Origin: Phreatobacter sp.
GTDB taxonomy: Bacteria > Pseudomonadota > Alphaproteobacteria > Rhizobiales > Phreatobacteraceae
Assembly: GCF_027532945.1 (NCBI RefSeq)
Contig: NZ_JAPZTZ010000029.1
Coordinates: 1-64,000 of the forward strand
Length of the DNA stretch: 64,000 nt
Reading direction: 5' to 3'
The notes under the pieces were generated by a model. That model saw only the letters and a list, made by a program, of their open reading frames with translations, made no database searches and was not told the origin of the DNA. Every line of letters starts with the position of its first letter. The first letter of the stretch is position 1. The translations under genes and the position numbers were made by a program. Of this stretch, positions 41,482 through 50,202 are shown piece after piece.

Positions 41482-41508
41482 CGTTGCTGAGCGGCCCAGC
41501 GTCGGGCC
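41475..41508 (-). promoter_or_regulatory. ANTAR two-hairpin RNA target of NasT
   Basis: Hairpin P1 is GGCCC-GACGCT-GGGCC (41508-41493); hairpin P2 is TCAGC-AACGCC-GCTGA (41490-41475); two bases separate them. Both have 5-bp stems and six-base loops with G at loop position 4. P2 also has the A at position 1 expected for ANTAR targets, while P1 has G there. ANTAR proteins bind such paired hairpins to block termination; NasT is encoded just upstream. Confidence 0.85.
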
Positions 41509-41544
41509 TCGCGACACCTCACGGCATCGCTTCAGAGATGAGTA

Positions 41545-41560
41545 TTCAAGGCTTGTGCCA
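41545..41560 (-). promoter_or_regulatory. Sigma-54-like promoter for the nitrate operon
   Basis: Minus-strand TGGCAC-AAGCC-TTGAA matches the -24/-12 consensus TGGCAC-N5-TTGC except for the final C of the -12 element. The predicted transcription start near 41534 would place ANTAR hairpin P1 about 25 bases into the RNA. Sigma-54/NtrC control is common for nitrate assimilation. Confidence 0.55.
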
Positions 41561-41696
41561 AGTGCCTCGGGCACGGCCGGCGGCCGCTTTCACTGGCTTT
41601 CCGCAGGGATCGCGGTGGTCGAGGCCCTGGGCATCAGACCGAATCGACGCCATTTGTCTGGCGTGCTGCCACAGGATTGTGCAGCGCACATACGCG

Positions 41697-42854
41697 TCAG
41701 GCGCGCAGCTTCGGCAGGCCCCGGTCATCGAAACGGGCGAGATAGCCAGCGAGGTCGGCGGGGTCGAAGGCCGGTTCGAGGATGCTGCCGATGGGATCGG
41801 CATCGGCCGGCGGCAGCGGGCCCGGCATGGCGGCGTCATAGATGTCGGTGCGGATGAGCGCCGCGATGCGGGCCGGGATGCCCGGATCGAAGCGCGTCTG
41901 GCCCCAGCGCACCATCTGGGCATAGAGCCAAGCGTAGCGGCCGGCATCGGGACGCACCGTGCCCGGCACGTCGTAGCGGATGAAGTCCGGAACCGAGCGC
42001 GAGGGCCCGCCGGGGGCGAAGACCAACCGCCCCTCGATGGTCCTGAGCACCAGTGGCGCCGAGACGCCGAGGTAATGCGGCGCGGAGAGGATCGCCGCCA
42101 GTTCGAGCGCATTGGCTGGATCGGCGCACCAGGCGGCGCCCTTCGCCGTCGCGGCTACGATGGCGCGCAGCGTATCGGGATCGCCGCCGGCCAGTATGTC
42201 GCCGATGACCAGCGTCTTCTCGGGGATGCGGGCAAAGAGGGCGGAGCTCGGGGTGAGGATGTGACCGGCGCCGCGATCCACCGCCACGGAGTTCCAGGGC
42301 GATCCCACGCAGAAGCCGTCGATCAGGCCCTTCTCCAGCGACCCCGCCATGAGCGGCGGCGGGATGACGACGAGCTGCACGTCGCGATCAGGATCGATGC
42401 CACCAGCGGCGAGATAGGCGCGCAAGATGTAATTGTGGGTGGAATAGGGGAAGGTCGAGGCGAAGACCGGCGGGTTGAGGCCTGCCTCCACCCGCCGGCG
42501 GATGGCGGCTGCGAAGAGCGGCAGTGCCGCAACTGGGTCATCCGGAAGGTCGCCAAGCTCCCGCACGAAGGCGGCGGAGAGGGTGATGGCGTTGCCATTG
42601 AGGGCGAGCGTCGCCGGAGCGATGAGCGGCACCGTGACATGGCCGATGCCGAGCGCGCTGGCGATGGCCAGCGGGGTCAGCATGTGGGCGGCGTCGAACA
42701 GGCCGATGGAGAGCTTGTCGCGGATATTGGCCCAGGAAACCTCGCGGACGAGGTCGAAGGCGAGGCCCTCTTCCTCGGCGAAGCCGCGCTCGTGGGCCGC
42801 GATCAGCGGTGCCGCGTCGGTGAGGGGGATGAAGCCGATGGTGATCCGTTTCAT
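41697..42854 (-). CDS. nasS: Nitrate-sensing regulator NasS
   Basis: 385 residues. Related to NrtA/CmpA (ITIGFIPLTDAAPLIAAHERGF, SWANIRDKLSIGLFDAAHMLTP, FCVGSPWNSVAV) but with no export signal, so cytoplasmic. NasS binds NasT without nitrate and releases it when nitrate or nitrite binds. Start ATG overlaps the nasT stop by ATGA. Position directly upstream of the nrtA leader fits the NasST pair. Confidence 0.92.
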   Translation of the reverse strand: MKRITIGFIPLTDAAPLIAAHERGFAEEEGLAFDLVREVSWANIRDKLSIGLFDAAHMLTPLAIASALGIGHVTVPLIAPATLALNGNAITLSAAFVRELGDLPDDPVAALPLFAAAIRRRVEAGLNPPVFASTFPYSTHNYILRAYLAAGGIDPDRDVQLVVIPPPLMAGSLEKGLIDGFCVGSPWNSVAVDRGAGHILTPSSALFARIPEKTLVIGDILAGGDPDTLRAIVAATAKGAAWCADPANALELAAILSAPHYLGVSAPLVLRTIEGRLVFAPGGPSRSVPDFIRYDVPGTVRPDAGRYAWLYAQMVRWGQTRFDPGIPARIAALIRTDIYDAAMPGPLPPADADPIGSILEPAFDPADLAGYLARFDDRGLPKLRA

Positions 42855-43453
42855 CCCAGCATCTCCAGACCGGTGACCACCGCCTGCGCGATCTCTCCCA
42901 GCTTCTTCTTCTCGTTCATGGCGCGCTTGCGCAGCAGGGCATAGGCCTCCTCCTCGGAGATGCCCTTGTGTTTCATCAGCAGACCCTTGGCGCGCTCGAC
43001 CACCTTGCGCTCCTCAAGGGCCGATTTCGCCTGGTCGAGTTCGTTCTGCAGCCGCGCAAAGGCGTGGAAGCGGGCGACGCACATGTCGAGGATCGCCTTG
43101 ACCCGCTCCTTCTTCAGGCCGTCCACCACATAGGCGGAGACGCCGGCCTCGATGGCCTTGTTGATCATGCCGGTGTCGGACTGGTCGACGAACATGGCGA
43201 CCGGCCGCTTCACCAGCCGCGACACCTGGAAGAGCTGTTCCAGCACGTCGCGAGAGGGGTTCTCGAGGTCGATGACCACGACGTCCGGATCGGTGGCGTA
43301 GAGCCGGGCGAGCAGATTGGTCATCTCGCCGATATGGACGATGCGGGAATAGCCGGCGTCGCGCAGGCCCTCCTCGATGATCGCCGCGCGGGAGCGGCTT
43401 TCGTCGACGATGGCGATGGTCAGGCTCAGATCGTTGGGGATCGGGTCCGGCAT
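42851..43453 (-). CDS. nasT: ANTAR-domain antiterminator NasT
   Basis: 200 residues. Pseudo-receiver domain (TIAIVDESRSRAAII, VVVIDLENPSRDVLEQL) then a coiled linker and ANTAR domain at about 130-190 (RKVVERAKGLLMKHKGISEEEAYALLRK split: VVERAKGLLMKHKG, SEEEAYALLRKRAM). Binds paired hairpins in the nrtA leader (41475-41508) to prevent termination when NasS releases it. Co-transcribed and overlapping with nasS. Confidence 0.94.
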   Translation of the reverse strand: MPDPIPNDLSLTIAIVDESRSRAAIIEEGLRDAGYSRIVHIGEMTNLLARLYATDPDVVVIDLENPSRDVLEQLFQVSRLVKRPVAMFVDQSDTGMINKAIEAGVSAYVVDGLKKERVKAILDMCVARFHAFARLQNELDQAKSALEERKVVERAKGLLMKHKGISEEEAYALLRKRAMNEKKKLGEIAQAVVTGLEMLG

Positions 43454-43511
43454 GATGTGGGTCGAGGGTGCACTGCACTCGCCCCGGCTGCAAGCCCGCG
43501 GAGGCTTGCCG

Positions 43512-44264
43512 TCAATAGACGGCGCGGCCTCCGGAAATGTCGAAGACGGCGCCGGTGGAGAAGGCGCAATCCTCCGAGGACAGCCAGGCGATCATGGCCG
43601 CGGCCTCGTCGACCTGGAGAAAGCGGCTCATCGGGATCTTCGACAGCATGAAGTCGATATGCTCCTGCTTCATCTGGTCGAAGATCTCGGTACGGGCCGC
43701 CGCCGGCGTGATGCAGTTCACCAGGATGCCGGAGGTCGCGAGTTCCTTGCCGAGCGACTTGGTGAGGCCGATCAGGCCCGCCTTCGACGCCGAATAGTGG
43801 GAGGCGTTGGGGTTGCCGTCCTTGCCGGCGATGGAGGCGATGTTGACGATGCGGCCATAGCCCTTGGCCAGCATGACCGGCACGATGGCCCGGCAGGTCA
43901 GGAACGGCCCGACAAGGTTGACGTCGACGACCCGGCGCCAGACCTCCGGCGAGAGCTCCCAGGTCTTGCCGTTGCCGCCGGTGATGCCGGCATTGTTGAC
44001 GAGGATGTCGATGCCGCCATGGGCTGCGACGGTTGCCTCGGTCGCCGCCTGCACCGATGCCTCGTCGGTGAGCTCCACGACATGGGTGCTGACCTTGGCG
44101 CCGGCGGCCAGCGTCGCCGCCGCCTCCTTCAGCCGGGCGGCGTCGATATCCCAGAGTGCCACGGCGGCACCGGAGTCGAGCATGCGGCGGGCGGCGGCAT
44201 AGCCGATGCCACGGGCGCCGCCGGTGATGACAGCGGTGCGGCCGGTGAGATCAATGCGGTTCAT
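43512..44264 (-). CDS. Short-chain dehydrogenase/reductase, FabG-like
   Basis: 250 residues. TGGARGIG cofactor motif, NNAG, Ser in VNIASIAGKDG and YxxxK in YSASKAGLIG. Ends SGGRAVY rather than the common DGG motif. Similar to 3-oxoacyl-ACP reductase and sugar-acid dehydrogenase groups; substrate not determined. 58 bases upstream of nasT in the same orientation, probably a separate unit. Confidence 0.87.
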   Translation of the reverse strand: MNRIDLTGRTAVITGGARGIGYAAARRMLDSGAAVALWDIDAARLKEAAATLAAGAKVSTHVVELTDEASVQAATEATVAAHGGIDILVNNAGITGGNGKTWELSPEVWRRVVDVNLVGPFLTCRAIVPVMLAKGYGRIVNIASIAGKDGNPNASHYSASKAGLIGLTKSLGKELATSGILVNCITPAAARTEIFDQMKQEHIDFMLSKIPMSRFLQVDEAAAMIAWLSSEDCAFSTGAVFDISGGRAVY

Positions 44265-44303
44265 GGGGTCGTTTCCTCAGGGCTGTTTTTGTCGTTGGGG
44301 TCG

Positions 44304-45077
44304 TCAGCGCGTCGCGACGATGAAGAGGCGGGGGAAGGCGAGCAGCACCTTGCCCTCCGCGTCGACGGGATAGTGCGGTGCGATCCGCGTGCGATAGGCG
44401 GAGAGATAGGCCTCGCGCTCCTCCGGCTGGAGGGCGGCGAGGAAGGGACGGAGCCCTGAGCCCTTGAACCACTCGACGATGCCGTCGAGCCCGTCGAGCG
44501 GGTGGTGGTAGACCGTGCGCCAGACGTCGACACGGGCAGCGTGGGGCTTCAGCAGCCGGTAGTACCAGGCGGCGCTGCCGAGCGCGGTGCGCGTGCCCGC
44601 CGCGGCTGCGAGCCGGCCGGCCCAGGGCCCGTCGGCGGCGGCGTCACGCATGCCCACATGGCTCGGCTCGTCGAGATTGTCCGGCATCTGCAGCGCGAGG
44701 CTTCCGCCCTCGGGCAGGAGGCCGAGGAGCCGCGGCAGGATCGTCTCGTGGCCAGGGACCCACTGGAAGACGGCGTTGGAATAAAGGATGTCGACGGGCG
44801 CTGTCGGCTCCGGCCGCCAGGTCGTGAGGTCGGCGACCTCGAAACGGATACCGCTCAGGCGGGCGCGGGCATTGGTGATCATGTCGGGGGAAGAATTGAG
44901 GCCGATGATCTCGGCTTGCGGAAAGGCCTCCAGCAGCAGTTCGGTGGTGTTGCCGGGCCCGCAGCCGAGGTCGACGACCCGCCGCGGCTGGCGCGTCGGC
45001 ACAGCGGCCAGCAGGTCACGGGCGGGCCGCGTTCGTTCGTTCTCGAACTTCACATATTGCTTGGCCGACCAGTCCAT
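44304..45077 (-). CDS. tam: Trans-aconitate 2-methyltransferase
   Basis: 257 residues from ATG 45077, with GGGAGG upstream. SAM-binding VVDLGCGPGNTTELL and the Tam-type motifs YVKFENERTRPARDLL, NSSPDMI, ILYSNAVFQWVPGH, LALQMPDNLDEPSH and WRTVYHHPL. Methylates trans-aconitate, an inhibitor that forms spontaneously from cis-aconitate. Confidence 0.92.
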   Translation of the reverse strand: MDWSAKQYVKFENERTRPARDLLAAVPTRQPRRVVDLGCGPGNTTELLLEAFPQAEIIGLNSSPDMITNARARLSGIRFEVADLTTWRPEPTAPVDILYSNAVFQWVPGHETILPRLLGLLPEGGSLALQMPDNLDEPSHVGMRDAAADGPWAGRLAAAAGTRTALGSAAWYYRLLKPHAARVDVWRTVYHHPLDGLDGIVEWFKGSGLRPFLAALQPEEREAYLSAYRTRIAPHYPVDAEGKVLLAFPRLFIVATR

Positions 45078-45150
45078 GCACGCCTCCCGCGCGGTGCAGT
45101 CGATCACCGGTCGGGGCGCGTCGCAAGGCCGCGCGGGGTGGCCCCCTTCG

Positions 45151-46260
45151 TCACAGGCGCATGCCCGGAATGGCAAGGGGGTTGTCGGTGAGCGCCGTCC
45201 GGTCGGCCTGGTCGGGCCGCGCGATGCCGAGGAAGGCGTCGTGCAGCGCGCGGATCACCGCCGGATCCATGTCCTTGAGGATGAAGACGATGCGGGTGCG
45301 CGCGTCGCCGTCCGGCCAGGAATCGAGCACGGTGGTGGGGTGGAAGAGGTGCTGCGCGCCATGCACCACCACTGGCCGTTCCGGGAATTCGGCGATCTTC
45401 ACCACGCCCTTCACCCGCAGGAGATGCGGCCCGTGGGCGCCGCGCAAGAGCTCGAGGAACATGTCGAAGGCGGCTGAGCCCATCGCCTGGTCGGTGGTGA
45501 GGACGAAGGCGCGGATGCCGTCGTCATGGCCGTGGGGCGCGGAATCGGCGCCGGTCAGCGCCTCCTCGTTGAGCCAGCGTGCGACGTCGGGGATCTTGGT
45601 GACGGGGTCGTGGAGGCCGGCGGCGAGGATGGCCTCGGTGGTCGCCTCGCCCTTGGCCGCATCGAGGCGGCGGGCGGCCGGGCTCAGCGCCGCGAGGCGC
45701 TCGAGTAGCGCGAGATAGGCGGGGCGGCGCGTCTCGTCGACCAGGTCGGTCTTGGTGATGACGATGCGGTCGGCCACGGCCGCCTGCCGCACCGCTTCCG
45801 GGTGGGCGTCGAGGGTCGCAAGGCCGTTCACCGCATCCACCACCGTGACAACGGCGTCGATCTTGTAGCGCAGCGCCAGATAGGGATGGGCCATCAGCGT
45901 GTGCAGGACGGGGATCGGGTCGGCGAGGCCGGTGGTCTCGATGACGACGCGGGCGAAAGGCTCGACGCGCCCATTGTCCACGGCGCGCAGGAGATCCTCG
46001 AGCGCAGCGACCAGATCGCCGCGCACGGTGCAGCAGACGCAGCCCGAGGACAGCATGACGATGCCCTCTTCCACCGTTCGGACCAGCAGGTGGTCGAGGC
46101 CGATCTCGCCGAACTCGTTGATGAGCACGGCGGTGTCGGCGAGGGCCGGATCGGCGAGCAGGCGGTTCAGGAGCGTCGTCTTGCCGGCGCCGAGGAAGCC
46201 GGTGAGCACGGTCACCGGCACGGGCGGTCGCGGGCGGCGGGGAGCGGGGTCAGCGGCCAT
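45151..46260 (-). CDS. COG0523 (CobW/ZigA-like) G3E GTPase
   Basis: 369 residues. Walker A GFLGAGKTT at 21-29, metal-binding CxCC in SSGCVCCTVRGD, G3 ETTGLADP, G4 TKTD, and a C-terminal CobW_C domain with RVKGVVKIAEFPERPVVVHG and DAFLGIAR. Such proteins are metallochaperones for zinc, cobalt or other metals; no metal operon or Zur box was seen nearby, so specificity is open. Its 5' end overlaps the EamA gene by 11 bases. Confidence 0.9.
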   Translation of the reverse strand: MAADPAPRRPRPPVPVTVLTGFLGAGKTTLLNRLLADPALADTAVLINEFGEIGLDHLLVRTVEEGIVMLSSGCVCCTVRGDLVAALEDLLRAVDNGRVEPFARVVIETTGLADPIPVLHTLMAHPYLALRYKIDAVVTVVDAVNGLATLDAHPEAVRQAAVADRIVITKTDLVDETRRPAYLALLERLAALSPAARRLDAAKGEATTEAILAAGLHDPVTKIPDVARWLNEEALTGADSAPHGHDDGIRAFVLTTDQAMGSAAFDMFLELLRGAHGPHLLRVKGVVKIAEFPERPVVVHGAQHLFHPTTVLDSWPDGDARTRIVFILKDMDPAVIRALHDAFLGIARPDQADRTALTDNPLAIPGMRL

Positions 46261-47161
46261 CGGAGGCGGGCACCGGCGGGGTTTGCGGCTCGCGCCTCAG
46301 TTCCGCCAGCGAGGAGGCGACGAGGGCGGCGAGCACGAGGAGGCTGCCGATCATCTGGGCATAGGAGAGCGTTTCGCCAAGGACGAGGCCGGCAAAGAGG
46401 ATGGCGACCACCGGTTCGAGGCAGAAGATCAGGCCGATCATCGCCGCCGGCGCGCGGCGTGCCGCCACCATCTGCAGGGCGAAGCCGGCGAGATAGCCGA
46501 CCACCGTCAAGGCGCTCGGCAGCCAGGCGTTGGCGATCGCGCCCCAGCCGATGCCCCCGAGGAGGAGGGCAGCGGCCCCCGAGATCGGCATGATGACGAT
46601 GTGCGACCAGAACATCATCGCCTGGGGGCCGACATGCCGGCCGGACCGCGAGGCCATGAAGAACTGCCAGGCGGCGAGCGTGCTGGCGAGCGCCGCGAGC
46701 AGGATGCCACGCGGGTCGATGTCGCCGAGCTTCGGGCCGATGGCGATGGCAAGGCCGGCAAAGGCCAGCGCGAAGACGAAGAAGCGGTGGAGGGTGAAGC
46801 GCCCGCCTTCGACGAAGGGGCTGGCGAGAAGGATGAGCAAGGGGAAGGTGTAGAAGATGATCGCCGCGACGCCGATCGGCACGAAGGAGACGGCGAAGAA
46901 ATAGGCGAGGCCGACGCCGGCCGAGGCGATGCCGAGGCCGAGGATCGATGGCCGCCCGGCTGCCGGCAAGCGGAGCGCCGCCCGGCTCAGGGCCGCGACC
47001 ACCGCCACCGCGCCGAGCATCAGGAAGACGCGCAGGAAGACGAGGTCGGCGGCCGAGACGCCCTGCTGGGTCGCCATGCGCGCATAGACGATGTTGATGC
47101 CATAGGCCGTCGCCGAGGCGAGGGCCGCCGCAATGCCGATGCCGACGGAGCTGCGGATCAC
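46250..47161 (-). CDS. EamA-family (DMT) transporter
   Basis: 303 residues from GTG 47161, which overlaps the stop of the upstream carboxypeptidase gene. Ten hydrophobic segments in two EamA repeats; the second begins near DIDPRGILLAALASTLAAW. Likely exports amino acids or other metabolites; substrate unknown. Confidence 0.88.
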   Translation of the reverse strand: MIRSSVGIGIAAALASATAYGINIVYARMATQQGVSAADLVFLRVFLMLGAVAVVAALSRAALRLPAAGRPSILGLGIASAGVGLAYFFAVSFVPIGVAAIIFYTFPLLILLASPFVEGGRFTLHRFFVFALAFAGLAIAIGPKLGDIDPRGILLAALASTLAAWQFFMASRSGRHVGPQAMMFWSHIVIMPISGAAALLLGGIGWGAIANAWLPSALTVVGYLAGFALQMVAARRAPAAMIGLIFCLEPVVAILFAGLVLGETLSYAQMIGSLLVLAALVASSLAELRREPQTPPVPASDGR

Positions 47162-48651
47162 GGCTGGGCGGCGGGCCGCTGCGGACGCTGGGCCGGGCGG
47201 GGAGTCTGGCGGTTGGCGTTGGCGGCGCGGTTCTGGCGCGTGGCCGGAGCGGCGCGCTGCGCGGGACGCGGCGGAGCGGTGGCGGGGCGCTCGGGCGGCA
47301 GCGCGCCGTTGAGCATCATCGGTGCTCCTGTCGGCGCAATGGCGCCATGGCGGACCGGTATCGCGGCCGCAGGGGCAGCGCCGCCGCGGATGGCTCCCGC
47401 TGCGGGCGCGATGGCTGCGGCGGGGGGCGTGGGGGCCACTGTGACATTGGCCGGGGCGGCAGCGGGCAGCGTCACCGCCCGGTTGCCGGCCGAGGCAAGG
47501 GCTGGACCGGCAGGGGGCGTTGCCGGCGCGCGGCTGCCGATGAAGACCGGCACCGGGTCCGTGCTCGGGCGGTAGGGGCCGAGCAGCGACACGACGGCCC
47601 CTGGCATGGCAGCGAGCGCCGTCGGACGCGTGCCGGGACGGGCGGTGCGGCTCTGCTGCTGCGCCATCATCTGCGCATAGGAGAGATTGCCTGGGTCGGC
47701 GGTGTGGGCCGCGGCGACCGGCTCGGCGTCGAGCTCCTCGCCCGCTTCGATATAGACGGGGCCGCGCGGACCACGGCGGCGGCAGGTCTGGTCGCGGATA
47801 TCAGGCGGACCGGAGGAGAGGTCATTGGCGATGCCATCGAGGCCAATTCCCGAACCGCCGGAGACGAAATGGCGCTCGAACAGGCCGGCCGCCGTCTCCG
47901 CCCGGCCGCGGGCCGAGGTGGCGCCCAGCACGACGACGATGAGCTGGCGGCCGCCGCGCGTGGCCGTCGCGACGACGTTGAAGCCGGAGGCGCAGGTGAA
48001 GCCGGTCTTGAACCCGTCGGCGCCCTGGTAGCGGCCGATCAGGTGGTTCGGGTTGCGCATGACGCGGTTGCCGTAGCGGATCGCCGGAATGCGCCAGAGC
48101 TGCGCCTGTTCGGGGAATTCCCGCATCATGGCGCGGGCGAGCAGGGCCATGTCACGGGCGGTGGTCTGCTGGCCGGCGCCGGGTAGGCCGTTCGGGTTGA
48201 TGAAGCGGGTGCCGCTCATGCCGAGCCGCTGGGCTTCGGCATTCATCATGCCGGCGAAGGCCTCGACCGAGCCGCCGACGCCCTCGGCGATGGTCACCGA
48301 CACATCGTTGGCCGACTTGACCATGATCATCTTCAGGGCGTTGTCGAGGGTCACCACCGTGCCCGGCCGGAAGCCCATCTTGGACGGTGCGGAGCGGAAG
48401 GCGCGCTGCGAGACGACGAGGCCGGTATCCAGCGACAGGCGACCGGCGCGCACCTGACGGAGCGCCACATAGGTGGTCATCATCTTGGTGAGCGAGGCCG
48501 GCAGCCAGGGGGTACCGCCGCGATCGGATTGCAGGACCTGGCCCGAGGCCACGTCGACGACAATGGTCGGCCCGACCTGCTGGGCCGCGGCCGGGGCGAG
48601 ACCGGCGATGAGGGCGAGCGCGCCGGCGAGGACAGGAATTCTGATCCGCAA
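47158..48651 (-). CDS. D-alanyl-D-alanine carboxypeptidase (PBP5/DacF type)
   Basis: About 497 residues, start placed at TTG 48651 so that a basic N-region (LRIRI) leads a Sec signal (VLAGALALIAGLAPAAAQ); no ATG lies in a better position. Penicillin-binding motifs are all present: SLTK in PASLTKMMTTY, SAN in VKSANDVSV and KTG in DGFKTGFTCAS. Trims the terminal D-Ala of peptidoglycan stems. The last ~150 residues are Pro/Ala-rich and probably disordered, longer than in typical PBP5, and lack a clear amphipathic anchor. Confidence 0.88.
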   Translation of the reverse strand: MRIRIPVLAGALALIAGLAPAAAQQVGPTIVVDVASGQVLQSDRGGTPWLPASLTKMMTTYVALRQVRAGRLSLDTGLVVSQRAFRSAPSKMGFRPGTVVTLDNALKMIMVKSANDVSVTIAEGVGGSVEAFAGMMNAEAQRLGMSGTRFINPNGLPGAGQQTTARDMALLARAMMREFPEQAQLWRIPAIRYGNRVMRNPNHLIGRYQGADGFKTGFTCASGFNVVATATRGGRQLIVVVLGATSARGRAETAAGLFERHFVSGGSGIGLDGIANDLSSGPPDIRDQTCRRRGPRGPVYIEAGEELDAEPVAAAHTADPGNLSYAQMMAQQQSRTARPGTRPTALAAMPGAVVSLLGPYRPSTDPVPVFIGSRAPATPPAGPALASAGNRAVTLPAAAPANVTVAPTPPAAAIAPAAGAIRGGAAPAAAIPVRHGAIAPTGAPMMLNGALPPERPATAPPRPAQRAAPATRQNRAANANRQTPRPAQRPQRPAAQP

Positions 48652-48913
48652 TGGCTTGGGCCTTCTGGCACGGGCGGCGCAACCGACCCTGTTTATCCGC
48701 TTCTTGCGGCTTTCGCCAAGGGAGAAGCGGGGGTCAGATCGGGGTCTCTGTGAAACGGGACGAAGGCGGCCAAAGCGTGACGGCGGGCCGGCCTCGCAAC
48801 CGCGTCGCGCCTGCCATGCGCCGGACGGAGGATGGCGCGGGTTCGGCCCGGTCCTTATTGTGTAACGACACGTCGTCCCCTTCCGCTCCGCTCCCCTCAC
48901 GAGGATCGCCGCC

Positions 48914-50080
48914 ATGACCGCCTGCATCGTCGGCTGGGCCCACACGCCCTTCGGAAAGCTCGAGACCGAGACCGTCGAGAGCCTCATCATCCGCGTCGCC
49001 AACGAGGCCATGGACAATGCCGGGATCAGCCCGGATGAGGTCGACGAGATCCTGCTCGGCCATTTCAACGCCGGCTTCTCGCCGCAGGACTTCACCGCCT
49101 CGCTGGTGCTGCAGGCCGATCCGCGGCTGCGCTTCAAGCCGGCGACGCGCGTCGAGAATGCCTGCGCCACCGGGTCGGCCGCCGTTCACCAGGCGGTGCG
49201 CGCGGTGAAGGCAGGCGATGCCCGGGTCGTACTCGTCGTCGGCGTGGAACAGATGACCAAGACGCCGGGCCCGGAAATCGGCAAGAACCTCTTGCGCGCC
49301 TCCTACCTGCCGGAGGATGGCGACACGCCCGCGGGCTTTGCCGGCGTCTTCGGCAAGATCGCCCATAACTACTTCCAGCGTTGGGGCGACCAGTCCGATG
49401 CGCTCGCCATGATCGCGGCGAAGAACCACAAGAACGGCGTCGAAAACCCCTATGCGCAGATGCGCAAGGATTTCGGCTACGAGTTCTGCCGCACCGAGAG
49501 CGAGAAGAACCCCTTCGTCGCGGGCCCTCTGAAGCGGACGGACTGCTCGCTCGTCTCCGACGGCGCGGCGGCCCTGGTCATCACCGACACCGCGACGGCG
49601 CTCAGGATGAAGAAGGCGGTCGCCTTCCGCGGCCATGCCCATGTGCAAGACTTCCTGCCCATGTCGAAGCGCGACATCCTGAAGTTCGAGGGCTGCAGCC
49701 AGGCCTGGGGCAAGGCACTGGCCGAGGCCGGCATCGGCCTCACCGACCTCTCCTTCGTCGAGACTCACGACTGCTTCACCGTGGCCGAACTCATCGAATA
49801 TGAGGCGATGGGCCTCGTGCCGGAGGGGCAGGGCGCCCGCGCCATCCTCGAGGGATGGACGCAGAAGGATGGCAAGCTGCCGGTGAACCCCTCAGGCGGC
49901 CTGAAGGCGAAGGGCCATCCGATCGGCGCCACCGGCGTGTCGATGCATGTGCTATCGGCCATGCAGCTGATGGGCGAGGCCGGCGGCATCCAGGTGAAGG
50001 ATGCGAAGCTCGCCGGCATCTTCAACATGGGCGGCGCCGCGGTGGCGAACTACGTCAGCGTGCTCGAGCGCCTGCGCTGA
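48914..50080 (+). CDS. Thiolase-family acetyl-CoA acyltransferase
   Basis: 388 residues, GAGGAT before the ATG. Active-site Cys in RVENACATGSAAVHQAV; His in VETHDCFTVAELIEYEAMGL; C-terminal NPSGGLKAKGHPIGATGVS, where the second Cys of biosynthetic thiolases is not in the usual CxG motif. This pattern is that of the SCP2/thiolase-like branch often linked to steroid or fatty-acid degradation. Substrate not known. Confidence 0.9.
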   Translation: MTACIVGWAHTPFGKLETETVESLIIRVANEAMDNAGISPDEVDEILLGHFNAGFSPQDFTASLVLQADPRLRFKPATRVENACATGSAAVHQAVRAVKAGDARVVLVVGVEQMTKTPGPEIGKNLLRASYLPEDGDTPAGFAGVFGKIAHNYFQRWGDQSDALAMIAAKNHKNGVENPYAQMRKDFGYEFCRTESEKNPFVAGPLKRTDCSLVSDGAAALVITDTATALRMKKAVAFRGHAHVQDFLPMSKRDILKFEGCSQAWGKALAEAGIGLTDLSFVETHDCFTVAELIEYEAMGLVPEGQGARAILEGWTQKDGKLPVNPSGGLKAKGHPIGATGVSMHVLSAMQLMGEAGGIQVKDAKLAGIFNMGGAAVANYVSVLERLR

Positions 50081-50088
50081 GGGCGCTC
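50066..50088 (+). terminator. Weak hairpin at the end of the thiolase gene
   Basis: GAGCGCC (50066-50072) pairs with GGCGCTC (50082-50088) across the stop codon, followed by TTCGGGCC. There is no T-tract, so termination is uncertain. Confidence 0.3.
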
Positions 50089-50202
50089 TTCGGGCCGATG
50101 AGCGGCGGCGGACTTGCCGCCATTGAAGACGGCGCGCCATAGTCATCCCAAGAGCTCCGGGCGGCGGTCCCCGCCGCACCGGGCCGATCCGGGAGGACGA
50201 CC

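Larger units (their letters stand above)
41308..41696 (-). other. Regulatory leader between nasS and nrtA
   Basis: 389 bases without a gene. In transcription order it contains a sigma-54-like promoter (41560-41545), a two-hairpin ANTAR target (41508-41475), an intrinsic terminator (41481-41407) and about 100 bases of leader before nrtA. These parts are described separately. Confidence 0.8.
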
